Notes: generated by a model from the letters alone, not told the origin. Shown: positions 35,596-47,164, numbered from the stretch's first letter. The stretch: 64,000 bases of DNA from Sphagnum magellanicum (GCA_021904315.1 CM038911.1:1924501-1988500); one strand, 5' to 3'. Translations and numbers: made by a program.

Positions 35596-37744
35596 GACAA
35601 TGCAAATCTAAACATGCTTATATTTGACAATTCTAAATTCAAGTGTTCAATGCACCCCTCAAGAAAAACACGCTCCAATGGTCCCAAATCAACACATGCC
35701 CATGCAATCTATGGGTTCCATGGAAGTGTTTCCCCTTAGTAGCTCAAACAAACCACTAGCTTGAATCATCATTTTAAACTCAAACACACAATAGATATTA
35801 ATAAACACCTCAAACATATAAATGGACCCACTCATCAATCCTCCCAATATTGTAGTTGATGACATAATGGATATTACATTAAAACCAAATGTGGGCCCAC
35901 ATATGGCCACTAACACAAGTGCATCCCAAGTTGCACATCCAAATCCTTCAAAACCTAAAGCTACAAAACCTTTGAAGTCAACAAAACATGATTTAGATTT
36001 TGACCATGCATCACCAATTGGCAAATACCTACAATGTTCAACCCCCCAAATGCCCAAAATTGATGTGGGATTAAGATTAGTCATTATGGTAATTTCCATG
36101 AACCGTTTTCAACCACCTATTAAAGATTTGTTCACACATCAAGTTACTCAAGAGAAAAGGTGGACTAATCAAATAACAATTGTTTTTGTAAGTGAACAAA
36201 ACTATGAATGACCACACAACAATGAAGGCATTTTAGATATTGAAGGATGACACTCCACGAAACAAATTGTGACAAAACATTCAAGGCAAAATATCATCAC
36301 AACCTTGCATGGGACAAACGTCTCAATGGCAAAAGAGGGGCTTAATATGATGATGATGACAAAGGATACCAACATTCTTAATGAGGTAATTGAAGCCCCA
36401 AATGATAATGACTACCATGAATCTCGACCCCAAAATTCAAATCTTGCAATTAGTCATCCTCTTAGGTCATGGATCACAAGGGTTTCACAATCTTAGATTG
36501 TTTAAACTTTAAAGGAGCCTAAAGCATAGGCATTTGACATTTTGTAATACTTACACATAGGTTGAACTTAATATGCAAATTCACATGGTGACCTAAACAT
36601 ATATTTTTCCAATTGTATGTTTTTATAATAATAAAATTGTAACCATTTACTTTGGGACCCTATTTAGAAATTGGTGTATTTCATATTTAAAAATTTTCAT
36701 TTCCATAATTCAAATTCCAAACTTTCGATATTTAAGGCACTCCGAATGAAGTGCCCCCATATAATTACCATTATATGTTTTCTAATCACTCCAATCACAT
36801 TGTCATTTGAATGGTTCAATATTCAATAATTACAAGCACAATCTAATCATTCAATCCATTTTTCAATTATAAAAATTTACATATGATTGTAATTAACCAA
36901 ATTTACATTAATTGCAACAAACTCTAAAAGGAAACAACTTGTTTGCCCATTTTGCTCCATAAATCAATCATAAATATCAATTTTGTACAATATTGAAGCT
37001 ACTCTACAATGTACATATGTTGCATCTAATGGCAAAATCCACCTAACCCTACTACTACAATCTATCACCTCTTCTATTGCTACTTTCCCCAATATTATTA
37101 CCACATTGTTAGCTAGCACAATTTTCTAACCCAATGGGCTTCCCATTCAAGATTACATCCCACTCAAGAAGATTATCTTACTCATTCAGCATTGTGACCA
37201 TGTGAAGAAATAACAATGCAAATGCAACATCATCTTTCAAACGCAACCTTTCGCTAGTCTCTTCCAATGTCAAATTGGCTTGTTCTTCAAGCTGAAAATT
37301 GCTTAAATAGTGAACTCTTGCCCGATCTCTCCCACATCATATTATACCAAATACTCTTCAAATTCAAATTGTATTCAAACTTGTTGGTTCTCATGTTATG
37401 CCACCCCAAAATAATTGATAAGACCAATGGCATTATATATCAGTCGTTGACAGATACAACAATTCACATGCATTTTGAATCATGGATTCGTTATATTGTC
37501 ATTCATAGTATTGATTCTCCCATGTAATAACAAACATGTCGACATTCCAAATTCATTCCATATCTACTCCCCATGCTTGTGGTCCTTGTTGGGTATGTTA
37601 AACATGTTATGTTTTCAATGTTGTGCCATGGCCACTTCAAAACTGAATTGTTCATGTAGGCGCCAGTGAAATGGGCCCTACCTACATTGTGAACATCTCC
37701 TTCTTGCTAGCATCAAAATCATTAAACATTACGGATGGTGCATG
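35596..37744. other. Intergenic DNA with coding-like fragments of unknown origin
   Basis: Plus-strand open fragments at 35822-36211 and 36269-36496 are rich in Pro, Lys, Thr and Asn. They lie just downstream of the hAT relic, so they might be debris of another element. No domain is recognised. The remainder is AT-rich without a supported feature. Confidence 0.3.
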
Positions 37745-38887
37745 TGTTGATAAGGATCAAAAGCCTCAGTTCCTTGCATTGATTTAGTATATTATGCACT
37801 TTATGCTATCTTACAAAAAAAAGAATCTTATGGCTACTGACATGATTGTAGGTTCATTCTGCTGTATAGCAGCTTTGCAGAAATATGAAATTGAACTCTA
37901 AACTTTTATTGATCCTGGAAAATGGTGAGGAAGTGGTGTCCAATAGTAGAAAATAAGCATTCTGCAAAGCTGCTATAGAGTGTAATGAACCATGTGAGAC
38001 AGGGCTGAAGAGCTACTGTACACATGCTCTCTTCTACTAGAAGAACTCTATCAGAGATCACTCCTCACCATTGTCTAGGATCAATCAAAATTGGGTGTTC
38101 AACTCCACATGTTCAATGCAACTTTCCAATTAAGGATTGTGGTTTAGAGTCATCATTGAACACCTGTTTTTTCATGATAAGAAAGAAGGATGACACAAAG
38201 TACTTGCCCATTATCTCTGACAAGAAGAGAACCACATTACTGGATGACTTGCTGCTGTTGCCGCCCCTGGAAATTGCAAAGAAGACTACACAAGCCAGTT
38301 CATGAATTCATTCATTACTTCAGCAATGGAACTTTAGTTTAAGTGCAAAAGCACCTACTTCCAAAGGACAAGGTAAATAGTTCAGGTTGAAATGGCAAAC
38401 CTTCATAAGATTGTGATCAACATGTCAATGAAGAGGAGAGAAATTGGTATACCATGCAATATAAGCAACAACACAAAGCAGACAACACAAAGGAACAAGC
38501 AGCTGGTTGCATAATGGCTCTGCCTTTTAAATGATATCCATAAGGATGATAAATATTCAACATACTAAATTGGAAGCACATGGTGGGTAGCATGTTGAAG
38601 CCCAAGTGGATCCTTGAGTTATGCTGGAAATGTTTCTTTAGTGGACTCCACATGACCATGTAAGGATATCAAACTTTGGCACATTTCTGGGTACGTCACA
38701 ATGTCTCTACCTTAAAGGGCAAGGCCAACAAAAAGAGATTGGCATCACAAGCAAGTTAGCAACTTCAACCAGAGACAAAATGTGTCAAGCACCTGGGCCA
38801 CAGCTGCCTTGCAGCTGAATACAAAATCATCTTCTGAACAGAGACCTACTCATTGCATATTCAACTGCTGTAGTGCAGATAATGCTG
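37745..38887 (-). pseudogene. Inverted, truncated GTG gene fragment (exons 11-12 plus introns and 3' flank)
   Basis: Read on the minus strand, this matches the GTG gene at 61553-62970. From the 38887 end it holds intron 10 sequence ('gcattatctgcactacagca'), a shortened exon 11 ('ctcctcttcattgacatgtt') lacking about 25 bases, intron 11 ('gtttgccatttcaacctgaa') and exon 12 (38330-38190). It then has part of intron 12 and, after a jump, the 3' flank ('gcataaagtgcataatatac'). The last exon is missing, and about 200 bp without counterpart sits near 38510-38720. Exon 12 has a 1-base length change next to its acceptor and several amino-acid changes. Because introns are retained, this is a DNA-level duplicate, not a retrocopy. 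It cannot code for a working protein. Confidence 0.88.
37851..37992. repeat. Inverted repeat inside the GTG fragment
   Basis: The arm 'ggttcattctgctgtatagc' with 'agctttgcag' (37851-37881) is complementary to 'ctgcaaagctgctatagagt' with 'gtaatgaacc' (about 37961-37992), with about 80 bp between. The GTG gene has only one arm, near 62831-62860. The copy therefore gained an inverted duplication, or the gene lost one. Confidence 0.65.
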
Positions 38888-39218
38888 AAAAAAAATAGTG
38901 ATAGGAGTGGTGAAGATCCGGAACTTTGACCCACACAGAACCCACCCGTTTCTTCACCCTCGCAAGATGAAGAAAGGTGTCCAAAAACCCTAACCAGATG
39001 AATCACCAAAAACCGCTGGAAATCAATCTGCGGCAACAACAAAAAATTAATGCTAGTCTACATGCATTAGGTTTTTTGTATTGCTCTTTGCTATTTTGTT
39101 TCCGGAGCGGCCCACCTTCTTCAGTTGAAGATCTGCGGCGCTGGAGATCGGGTGGTACTTAGAGGTCCGGGTGTTTGGGGGCCGGAGACGGGACTGGGGC
39201 CGGTAGGTTCTATACGCC
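38888..39218 (+). promoter_or_regulatory. Promoter/leader region of the UXT-type gene
   Basis: The region between the end of the GTG fragment and the UXT start codon. It is AT-rich up to about 39080 and then GC-rich ('ctgcggcgctggagatcggg') to the ATG. No defined TATA box is evident. The upstream regulatory sequence of this gene must include, or be bounded by, the duplicated GTG DNA. Confidence 0.35.
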
Positions 39219-39746
39219 ATGAAAGGGACGAGTGGGGAGAATGACAAGCAGAGGGTTGAACAACGGAGTCGAGCTGTCGCAGAGAATGCGACGAGGAACC
39301 GGAGAACGGAACAAGAGCAAGTCGCCAAGGTGCGACAGTACGAGGATTTCGTGGACAAACGGCTGAAGCCGGACCTTCAAAACGCAATTTCGCAGAGGGA
39401 CGCTTTACTAGCCCAGCGAAAGACCTTCACCGACCTGGCGAAGAGCATACACATGTTGGAGCAGCAGAAGCTTACGAAGCTGAGAACTATGATCAATCTC
39501 GGTTCTGAAGTGTACGCTCAAGCCGAGGTACCGGATTCGTCTCGCATCTTCGTGGACATTGGACTAGGGTTCCATGCGGAGTTCACCTGGCAAGAGGCCC
39601 TCAACTTCATTGTTTCCAAGGAGGAGATGCTCACCAAGCAGATCGAGTCCTCTACTGGCCAGATTGCCAACATCAAGGCACAGATAAAGCTTGTGTGTGA
39701 GGGTATTCGGGAACTGATGAACTTGCCTTCTGGTGATACTTCATAG
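39219..39746 (+). CDS. UXT: UXT-type prefoldin-like protein
   Basis: A single-exon gene of 175 codons. The protein is a prefoldin alpha-class subunit of the UXT type. In other eukaryotes UXT is part of the R2TP/URI prefoldin-like complex, which assists assembly of RNA polymerases and other large complexes. Residues ~30-95 form the first coiled coil (EQEQVAKVRQYEDFVDK, then a long heptad-like helix). Residues ~96-130 form the beta-hairpin segment with LGSEVYAQAEVPDSSRIFVD and GLGFHAEFTWQEAL. Residues ~131-167 form the second coiled coil ending in IRELMNL. The VPD(S/T)SRI-(F/Y)V and G-G(F)-x-E-(F/L)-T pattern is what distinguishes UXT. The human protein is 157 residues, so length fits. The N-terminal ~30 residues are basic and variable. 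The ATG context is 'acgccATGa'. It lies tail to tail with the MTV1-like gene. Confidence 0.88.
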   Translation: MKGTSGENDKQRVEQRSRAVAENATRNRRTEQEQVAKVRQYEDFVDKRLKPDLQNAISQRDALLAQRKTFTDLAKSIHMLEQQKLTKLRTMINLGSEVYAQAEVPDSSRIFVDIGLGFHAEFTWQEALNFIVSKEEMLTKQIESSTGQIANIKAQIKLVCEGIRELMNLPSGDTS

Positions 39747-42673
39747 CTCATGAAGCACGGGCACATTGAACTTCTTGTGGAGGTCCACACAATTTTTCGA
39801 GGCATTATCAAGGAGGGAGTATCGTGCAAAACATCTGAAGTTCCTGGGTGCAAGTTATTCACGGATGTTTGGCTTACTATTCACTTGAAGGCCATTTCGA
39901 GGTGAGTACTACAGAAGGGTTTAGGTTGTGCTCATATGCAAGAAGAAACCATCTGGAAACACAAAGAAACCCAGAATGGAGTTTGGTAAACGTGAAGCCA
40001 ACCCATGACAATGAAGATAGCCAGATAGAAAAAGGTAATAATCCTTGGACAGGAGTTGTGATGTCTTATCTTCACTCTCTTCACCACTGGCATAGACATG
40101 TTGAAATCATCAAGTTTTTCCAAGTTATAATGCTCTCCATAAAATAGAAGTCAAGTTTTTCCAAGTCATAATGCTGGGCTCTTTAAAATCAAAGGCATCA
40201 GTGGAATGAGGACCAAAATATGTACCACAATACAGCATCCAATGGCTCCACTTCCAAATTGTTCCTAGATTTATCCTTTTTCTGTCCTACTTGAAGTATT
40301 CATGACAAGGTCTCTTGCAGATAAGTGCATATAAATACCAACTTCAAATCAAAGTACTGGGTCATTGCTAATATATTTCTTCAGGCAGAGAGCACGCCAA
40401 GTGCAAATTAGACTGCTAGCTCATTGACTGCATATCTATTGAGCTACACAGATTAACTGTCAATGCTGCTAACCCCCTCAGTTGATTGAAAGAAGAGTGA
40501 TTGTACCACATAGATATTAAGTAAACCATATTTATCTATGAAATTGCATTGCAGAGAAATCTTCACAACAACAATTTGGAGGTTAGATGACAATGAGTGC
40601 CATCATAACCTTATGAGAGTTGTTCACATGTCTGACCTTCACCTTCATCACAAGAGTGACAAGCTGCAAGTGGGTATGGTTTGTCCAGCTTGCTTTTCTA
40701 TACCTGCTTGGTCAGCTCCCAAAAGTGTGTATAGAAATGCATATAATAGGCTGCCCAAAGATTTTAGCAAACCATGATACAAAATCTGCATCCTGAATCT
40801 CTGTTGCATTTCCAGAAGCAACAGGAGGACTAATTTTGGCTGGCACTAAGGAGATATAGTTTGAGACATTGATTGAAACATACCACTTAATAAGTTGGGA
40901 GATTATTGAGATCTTCAACAAGAGTGGACTTTGAGCTTGAAATACGTGATGTAGATAACCCATAAAGTCATCATAAGCATTGTTTGGTCGAAAATGGTAT
41001 GGATGTCCTTTTCCCTTGCCAAGAAGCTACATTATGAGATCACTGTGAGCTTCTGTGACTTCGACAAAAAATCTGACAAAGTGATAAAATTCAGACTGGT
41101 TCAGGCTGCAGATCAATCGTGCAACATGAGAACTTATTCGAAAGGAGGTGAAGAACAAGAGGAAACAAGCAGCAACCAGCACAAGTGTGATCCTTCATCA
41201 GCTTATAGATGAGATGGAAATGCCCATAACATGCATGGTCTCAGCTGACACAAAATAAGATATCATGATTCCACACAAAATCTCAGGATATCAGAATCCC
41301 CAAAATCATTCCCAGTAATGCCTTCACTTTTCAAGATGGCTTCTTCAACCACCACACCAAACCTCTGTACAGGGTTCCAAGTTCTCTCAAGCACAATGAC
41401 AAAAACCACATGAGAAGGCATGTTTTAGCTTCTCAATTAACAGTTCCTGTGACCAATCCCTCAAAATTTCACAACGCCTTGGATGTAAACAGCTGCCTCA
41501 TGCTTTTCACTCGAGTTCATAAGCAGACAAACAAGCATGAGAAACAAGACTACAAAAGCACTGCAAGCTTAATCAAGTTTGCATCACTACTTTTGTCACT
41601 GCAATGAACATACTTTAAAACTCCTCAGCAGAAGTGCTTATCGGATTAGTATTTCATGAGCAAGCAGCAAGTACAAGCCAGAACCAGAAGCACCAGTAAA
41701 AGAATAGCAAACATTAGGGCTTACCAGAGAAGCAAAGAGCTTGAACACAAAATAGATCCCCCAAAAATCCACGAACTGGTGCTGAAGCAAAAACAGAGAT
41801 TGAATCCTCAGGTCACACCATTCAAAGTCCTCAGATTCCCTTGCAATTCGTGGGCAGCAAATTGTAGTGGGGTGGAGGTTGGCAGTGGGATTCAGCTCCT
41901 GTATTTGCAAGGTAATTCCACTTGCAAGAATGCTGCAACCTGCCGGTTTGCTTCTTAAGCACATCAAAGTAGAATGAGATGAACCATGACATGTGTTTGA
42001 ATTTTCTGACCAGCTTGCAATTCATTGAGTGGATGTCAAAGGATATATCATAGCACAATCATGTATTGTAAGAGAAGTTTGAAAGATAACTGAAGCTTTT
42101 AAAGGAAGATTTCAGATCAAGGGCAGCATGAGTCAGTCCTTTACTAGGCCATCTATGGTGCTTGATGTTTAATGCTTATGACCTTTGCTTCCAACTCAAT
42201 GACATTCTCCATAAAAAGTACATACATACCACATTTTTGTGTGGCTGCTTATAGTCTTCAGCAGGCAAAGAGAGCATGTGAATTCAATTTCACATAGATA
42301 ACAAAGCTGTCCAACTTAAAAAACAAAGAGACTCTACATCAATTGTGGCCATTGATCTGGGTCATCCTCAATGAGACCCCAATCTGAAAAAAGCCAACAT
42401 GAATCTTCACGAGGTAAGCCCAACAGAACTAGCATTTTACAACACAGACCACAAACTCCCAGGTTGTCACTCTGTGCTTTCCTACTAAAGGAACAGCTTG
42501 TCAAACCTGCAAATGGTAGACACAGAAGATCTTTTGGCTGTTACTCTGTGCTTCTCTAGTAGCAGGGAACTACTTTCTCAATCCTGCAAGTGGTTTGACT
42601 GTAACAAGAATGTAAACCACCTCCATGAAGATCCGCCTGTTCATCTGGCATGAGAGGTAGGCCAGAACAGCAC
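39747..42673. other. Convergent intergenic region, UXT and MTV1-like 3' flanks
   Basis: The 3' flanks of two convergent genes occupy this stretch. No further protein or RNA gene is supported. Open frames at 39848-40147, 40994-41212 and 41656-41958 have no recognisable motif. Base composition is less AT-rich than the repeat deserts on either side, consistent with transcribed untranslated sequence. Confidence 0.4.
42467..42599. repeat. Two tandem ~72-bp copies near the MTV1-like 3' end
   Basis: 'cactctgtgctttcctacta' (42467) is repeated as 'tactctgtgcttctctagta' (near 42541). Each is followed by 'ggaac', by 'cttgtcaaacctgcaaatgg' or 'tttctcaatcctgcaagtgg', and by a 'gac' ending. It lies within 210 bp downstream of the stop codon and is therefore likely in the 3' untranslated region. 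Confidence 0.55.
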
Positions 42674-44923
42674 TCACTTAACAGTTTTAGAACCCAAGGC
42701 AGATGTCACGTGGTCCTTAAGGAAGTCAAATGCCTTTGTCTCTTCCTTTTTTGTTTCAGCAGCTGACACATAATTGGGAGCAGCATTGCTGGAGAAATCA
42801 AACCCATCATTGAAAGAATGTCCAAGCCCACTCCCATGTCCCAGGCTGCCACCTTGCAATCCACCACCAGCTCCAATGTCCATTCCCATTCCATGTCTCT
42901 GCATGCTTTCAAAGCCTGGTGCAAGGTGCTGGTGCATGAATCCAGCATTAATGCTAACATATCCAGGAGCTCCAGATGCTAAGGATTGCTGTAACAGCAC
43001 ATTGGGGGCCAAGCCACTGCTTGCCATTGCCATTAAAACTGCTGGGTTCATATACATCATCTGTTGTGGAAGCCCCCCTCCTCCTTGTGGTGGTATGCCC
43101 ATTGGCCTTGCCTCAGTTCGAAGGGTAGGTATGAAGCTGCCATGACTCAGCCCACTGTGATTACCCAGACTAGGAGCAGGAATCCTCATTGGCTGCTGTG
43201 TAGTTGTAGCTGAAGCTGACAGGCTCTGAAATGTGTCAGAGACACTGATGGGAACATCTGTTGGAAGCCCTCCCATGAGATCTGCCAAACTATCTAAGGA
43301 GGAATGTTGTTTAGCAGAGGCAGCTGATTCCCCATTGCTGACAGTGAGACCAGAGAAGAGATTGTTGTTCTCTTCCCTTCCCAAGTCTGAACCTTTTGCT
43401 GTTACATTTGAAGCTAGAGTCTCACTTGTGTCCAAAGTGAGCCCTGAGAACAAGTCAGGAGTTGAACTGGACCTGGATGCATCTTGAGATTTTGTGAAAA
43501 AGGGATCCCCAACTTCAGTACTCTTCACCACATCTGCTGGACTTTCAAACCACTGGAATTCTGCAAATACATCAACTGGTGCAGCTGATACAGAAGGTGG
43601 AACTGTAGATTCACTTCCTGAAACTTCCTCTTGATGTGAAAACAAGGAAGCATTTGCAGATCCATCACTGGGTCCAGGTGTGCCATCATCCCATGTGTCA
43701 ATCAAGTCAGGTACTTGAATAGGAGCAGGTGGAGCAGGAGCAAGGGTGGAACCTGGTGGAGGAGGAATAAAACCTAAGGTTCCTTGAGGCTTCTCATCCT
43801 CATCTTGGCTGCCCAGCCCAAGCAGGTGTAGCAACTTTTTGGACTTTTCCCTCAATGAAGCTTGTGGTGATTGTGCACATTCAAGAATGGCCACAGCATC
43901 CTCTCCAAACATTGCACCCACTTTATCAAACACTTTGCTGCTTCCTCTCTGTCGTACCAAAGCCTCCACTGTACAAATTGCTTTCAAACGAACCTGCCAA
44001 GAGTGATCTTGCAGCTTGGCCTCCAATGCATGACCAAGTCTCTCCGCATCCAGTTTTACAGCTGCTGACAGAAATGTCTGCATTGCATCCCGACTAGGTT
44101 GAAGCCTTACACCACCTGGGGTTGTCACCACATCAACTAGATGTTCTTCTTGTGAGTTCTTCTTGCCAAGGCCATGGGATCCCCTTCCATTGTTGTGCTC
44201 CACCTGCTGAGCACGAGGATCAAAAGGTGGAGATGATGGTGAATCTGTTGAATCATACTTGCTTTCTTGATCTGAGGAAGCCAGGGATCCCCGCAGTTCA
44301 TGTCCCCTGTAGCTGCTGGAATTGGTGTTGAAGCTTACACTGTTCCCAGATCCACTCCTTTGGAGTATGCTTGCACTTCCAAACCCTATCATACCACTCA
44401 AGATTGTCTTTTTCTCTTCCGGAGGAGGCATGTCATAGTTAGTGCTGCCGAAACCCTGGATACGCCTGCCTGCCTCCTCCATTGCCGACGTCTTCTCATC
44501 AGAAGCAAATATGGCAGACACCGCATCTTGAGCCGTATCTCTTACCGCCTTGTTGAGTGCATCACCTTTGAGTGCGTCAGGTTGTCCCCTGTAATGTGTC
44601 AAGGTGCGAACAGCCGGCGCTTGACGCTGAATTTCTCGACGGAATTCTGGCCCCGCTTTTCCTACCGCGAATTTGATAAGCCTCAGTGCCTTCTGCTTTA
44701 CGAGAGGGCTCTTGTGATTCAAACGCTTGAGAATGCGCTCCAACACCTCACGCACAATATCCAGCGGAGAAGAGCGCAGGAGTGCACAAATCTCCTCAAG
44801 CTTATACACCGGCGCTATGATGTCGTTGTCCGCCGTTACTCCATCCACGAGCACCGCCCGCCTGTACGCCTCCACTGCCCTCACACCCTGCTGCATCGCG
44901 GCCTGCTTCACTTGCCCTGGCAC
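42674..44923 (-). CDS. MTV1: MTV1/tepsin-like ENTH-VHS protein, probable AP-4 accessory factor
   Basis: A single open reading frame of 749 codons, somewhat longer than the roughly 690 residues I recall for Arabidopsis MTV1. MTV1 is the plant counterpart of animal tepsin, an ENTH/VHS protein of AP-4-coated vesicles that helps transport cargo from the trans-Golgi network to the vacuole. Residues ~15-145 form the ENTH-type helical domain (VYKLEEICALLRSS, KSPLVKQKALRLIKFAVGK, KGDALNKAVRDTAQDA). Residues ~275-372 form a second helical solenoid (WQVRLKAICTVEALVRQRGS). The rest is Ser/Pro/Gly-rich and probably disordered. It contains two LFSGLT motifs (491-497 LFSGLTL; 522-528 LFSGLTV) that fit the tepsin motif binding the AP-4 beta ear, plus an acidic LIDTWDD (407-413). 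The C-terminal part is Met/Gly-rich. The first in-frame ATG was chosen. Confidence 0.9.
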   Translation of the reverse strand: MPGQVKQAAMQQGVRAVEAYRRAVLVDGVTADNDIIAPVYKLEEICALLRSSPLDIVREVLERILKRLNHKSPLVKQKALRLIKFAVGKAGPEFRREIQRQAPAVRTLTHYRGQPDALKGDALNKAVRDTAQDAVSAIFASDEKTSAMEEAGRRIQGFGSTNYDMPPPEEKKTILSGMIGFGSASILQRSGSGNSVSFNTNSSSYRGHELRGSLASSDQESKYDSTDSPSSPPFDPRAQQVEHNNGRGSHGLGKKNSQEEHLVDVVTTPGGVRLQPSRDAMQTFLSAAVKLDAERLGHALEAKLQDHSWQVRLKAICTVEALVRQRGSSKVFDKVGAMFGEDAVAILECAQSPQASLREKSKKLLHLLGLGSQDEDEKPQGTLGFIPPPPGSTLAPAPPAPIQVPDLIDTWDDGTPGPSDGSANASLFSHQEEVSGSESTVPPSVSAAPVDVFAEFQWFESPADVVKSTEVGDPFFTKSQDASRSSSTPDLFSGLTLDTSETLASNVTAKGSDLGREENNNLFSGLTVSNGESAASAKQHSSLDSLADLMGGLPTDVPISVSDTFQSLSASATTTQQPMRIPAPSLGNHSGLSHGSFIPTLRTEARPMGIPPQGGGGLPQQMMYMNPAVLMAMASSGLAPNVLLQQSLASGAPGYVSINAGFMHQHLAPGFESMQRHGMGMDIGAGGGLQGGSLGHGSGLGHSFNDGFDFSSNAAPNYVSAAETKKEETKAFDFLKDHVTSALGSKTVK

Positions 44924-45180
44924 TCAAACTAATCCACTAGTCGCTCAAATTTCCGATCCAAGCTCCCCTGCCAGCCTTTCCCGCTGTTACGAATCTCGTC
45001 TCGTGCTGGATCTTCGCATCACTCCACGCTCTCTCTAAACTCTCCTCCTTCTTTCCATACTTCTCTCATACACTATCATTTCATCTCTCAAATCTCTGTC
45101 TCTCTCCCTTTTTGCTGCCGTTAGACTCCACCTCTTGCGAGTCTTACCATCTAGTTTCTACAGAGTCTCAACCAGATCGC
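44924..45180 (-). promoter_or_regulatory. MTV1-like leader with purine-rich tract
   Basis: The plus strand at 45025-45115 is nearly all pyrimidine ('ctctctctaaactctcctcc', 'tctctgtctctctccctttt'). The transcribed minus strand would therefore carry a GA-rich leader, common in plant 5' untranslated regions. No initiator or TATA box could be fixed with confidence. Confidence 0.45.
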
Positions 45181-45510
45181 TTCATATTTTGACAGCATAA
45201 AAGCGCATGGCCACGAAGGGAAGGCGAACATAGTACTGGAGCGTGAAAAAGCAAAAGAATGCAAAGCTTGAGGTACAAATTTTCTGAGCTGAAATCGACT
45301 AAGGGGGATAAAAATGCCTCCTCCTCCTCCTCCCTGCGACACACTGGTCCTCCTCGCAAGGCCGTTGATAAGGACGCCTGAACGGAGCTCTAGGGTAGTT
45401 TGAAAGGCGTCGAACGCTGCACAGATCTCCAACACTTGGAAAGAAGAGCATTTGCCAACGTCTCCATTGATGAGTCCCTAGGGCTTGGTCGCAGCCGCAG
45501 GGATGAACTT

Positions 45511-45785
45511 AGGAGGCAGAATGCACCCTAAGGGCATGTTCCGTGGCGTAAAGGACCACATGTAGGTCATGAACTCTAGTAGGTAGGAGGCAGAATGCAC
45601 CCCAGGGGCAACGTTCCGTGGCGTAATTTAGGACCATAGGTGGGCCATTAACTAGCATAGGTATGTAGGGATGAATTTTGGAGGCAGAATGTACCCTGGG
45701 GGCATGTTCCTTGGTGTAAAGGACCATAAGTAGGTCATAAACTAGCATAGGTACATAGGGACGAACTAGGAGGCAGAATACACTC
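45511..45785. repeat. Tandem repeat, unit about 75-95 bp, 3-4 copies
   Basis: 'ggaggcagaat' recurs at about 45512, 45586, 45680 and 45769. It is followed by 'gcacccyrrgggca', 'gttccgtggcgtaa', 'aggaccata', 'taggtca' and 'actagcataggta'. Spacing varies from 74 to 94 bp because of small insertions. The repeat is GC-richer than what follows. It lies upstream of the minus-strand MTV1-like gene. Confidence 0.75.
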
Positions 45786-47164
45786 AAGTTAACTTGGAAA
45801 AAAACTTAACAATTTTTTTGGAATTTGGAATTGTGGGTCCAAGGCAATAATGTTTTGGAGCTGTCTAACCAAAATGCAAAGACATATTATTCCGTAGTTT
45901 TAAGGAGAGAAAACACACTTTTTAGTCATGGGTACCAATGCATATGATGACCCTTTAACAATTAAAAATGATAATTATTTTCTTTTAAATAATTATATAA
46001 CATAATTATTTAAATCCACGGATAAGATACTAGAGTTGGTTTAACAAGGTTTTCGCATAATCTATGATATGATCTCCAACTTGACAATCCCATGTCGAAA
46101 CCTTTTCATATTCATTGTTTTCATACCATCCATCGTCTTCAAAATTGAACTTGTCTTTCCTAGTGACACTGGGGTAGATAGGCTGGCGAGCATTTCACTT
46201 AAGAAGGCAAAGGAGGTTGAATCTTCATGCATTGTTCCTTTGCTTCTGAAGCTCAGAGAACATTTTTAGCTCTCCTCCTAACACTTCCAACAACACAAAA
46301 AAATTGCTCAATTCAATAAAAGAATGAGGAAGATATGGTATGTTTGGTGTAAAAGGGTTCAATGTTCCATGATGAATGAATTAATACAAATTAAGATCAA
46401 AACATAACAAATCAAATCTTTGGTTGTTACATCTTTCCCTTTGCAATACAACGATTTTGTAAAGCCTTAGTTGGCACACCCATAAGTTTTACATCACTCA
46501 AACCAGACTAAAAAATGAGGAAATTATTGCCTTGGAACTAAAGAGAGGTCTAAATTTTAATTTTTTTTCAAATTGAAACAAATTATCACTTGTACCCTTT
46601 TTCTTTTTCTTTTTCTTTACTTCTCATGCTGTAAAAACATTTGTAACCCTCCAGTTTGTGCATCCCATGACACAAAAATCACTCAATTTGGTGAAAGAAT
46701 AAAAATATATTAAAAATTGTTTAATGATAGGTAAATGTTCAATGATGGGCGATTCTACCTTAACACATGTTTGAATTCAAAAGGTCACATTAAATTGAAT
46801 ATCTCAAGTTACATTCACCCCACCATGTGATGCTCCCCACAAATATGATTCCAACACCTCAAAAAAATACCAAAAAAAATTTTCATATAACCTTGTGATG
46901 AATTTCCAAAAAATAATCAAATTAAATTTTGAGATTAACTTTAGACTATCAAGATTTTTCATGTAAATTTTGACACTAATTCCCCTAGGCATCACATGTT
47001 AAATTTTATTAGATACAATATGTAAATATCTGTGGGTAATTATTTTGTATGGGTGAACATATTATATTAAATCAATTTTTTTTCAAAAACTATAATTAAT
47101 TTTTCAATCTCAATTTTTCAATCTCCCATGTAAATTTGAGATTGAAGTTGACACATGTGAAATT

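Noticed and set aside
35822..36211. 129-codon Pro/Lys/Thr-rich ORF as a gene
   Set aside because: Low complexity, no motif, next to transposon debris; kept only as an unknown fragment.
46069..46269. 66-codon ORF as a possible gene fragment
   Set aside because: The 'SLKKAKEVESSCIVPLLLKL' text looks helical but matches no family I know, and there are no supporting splice signals.
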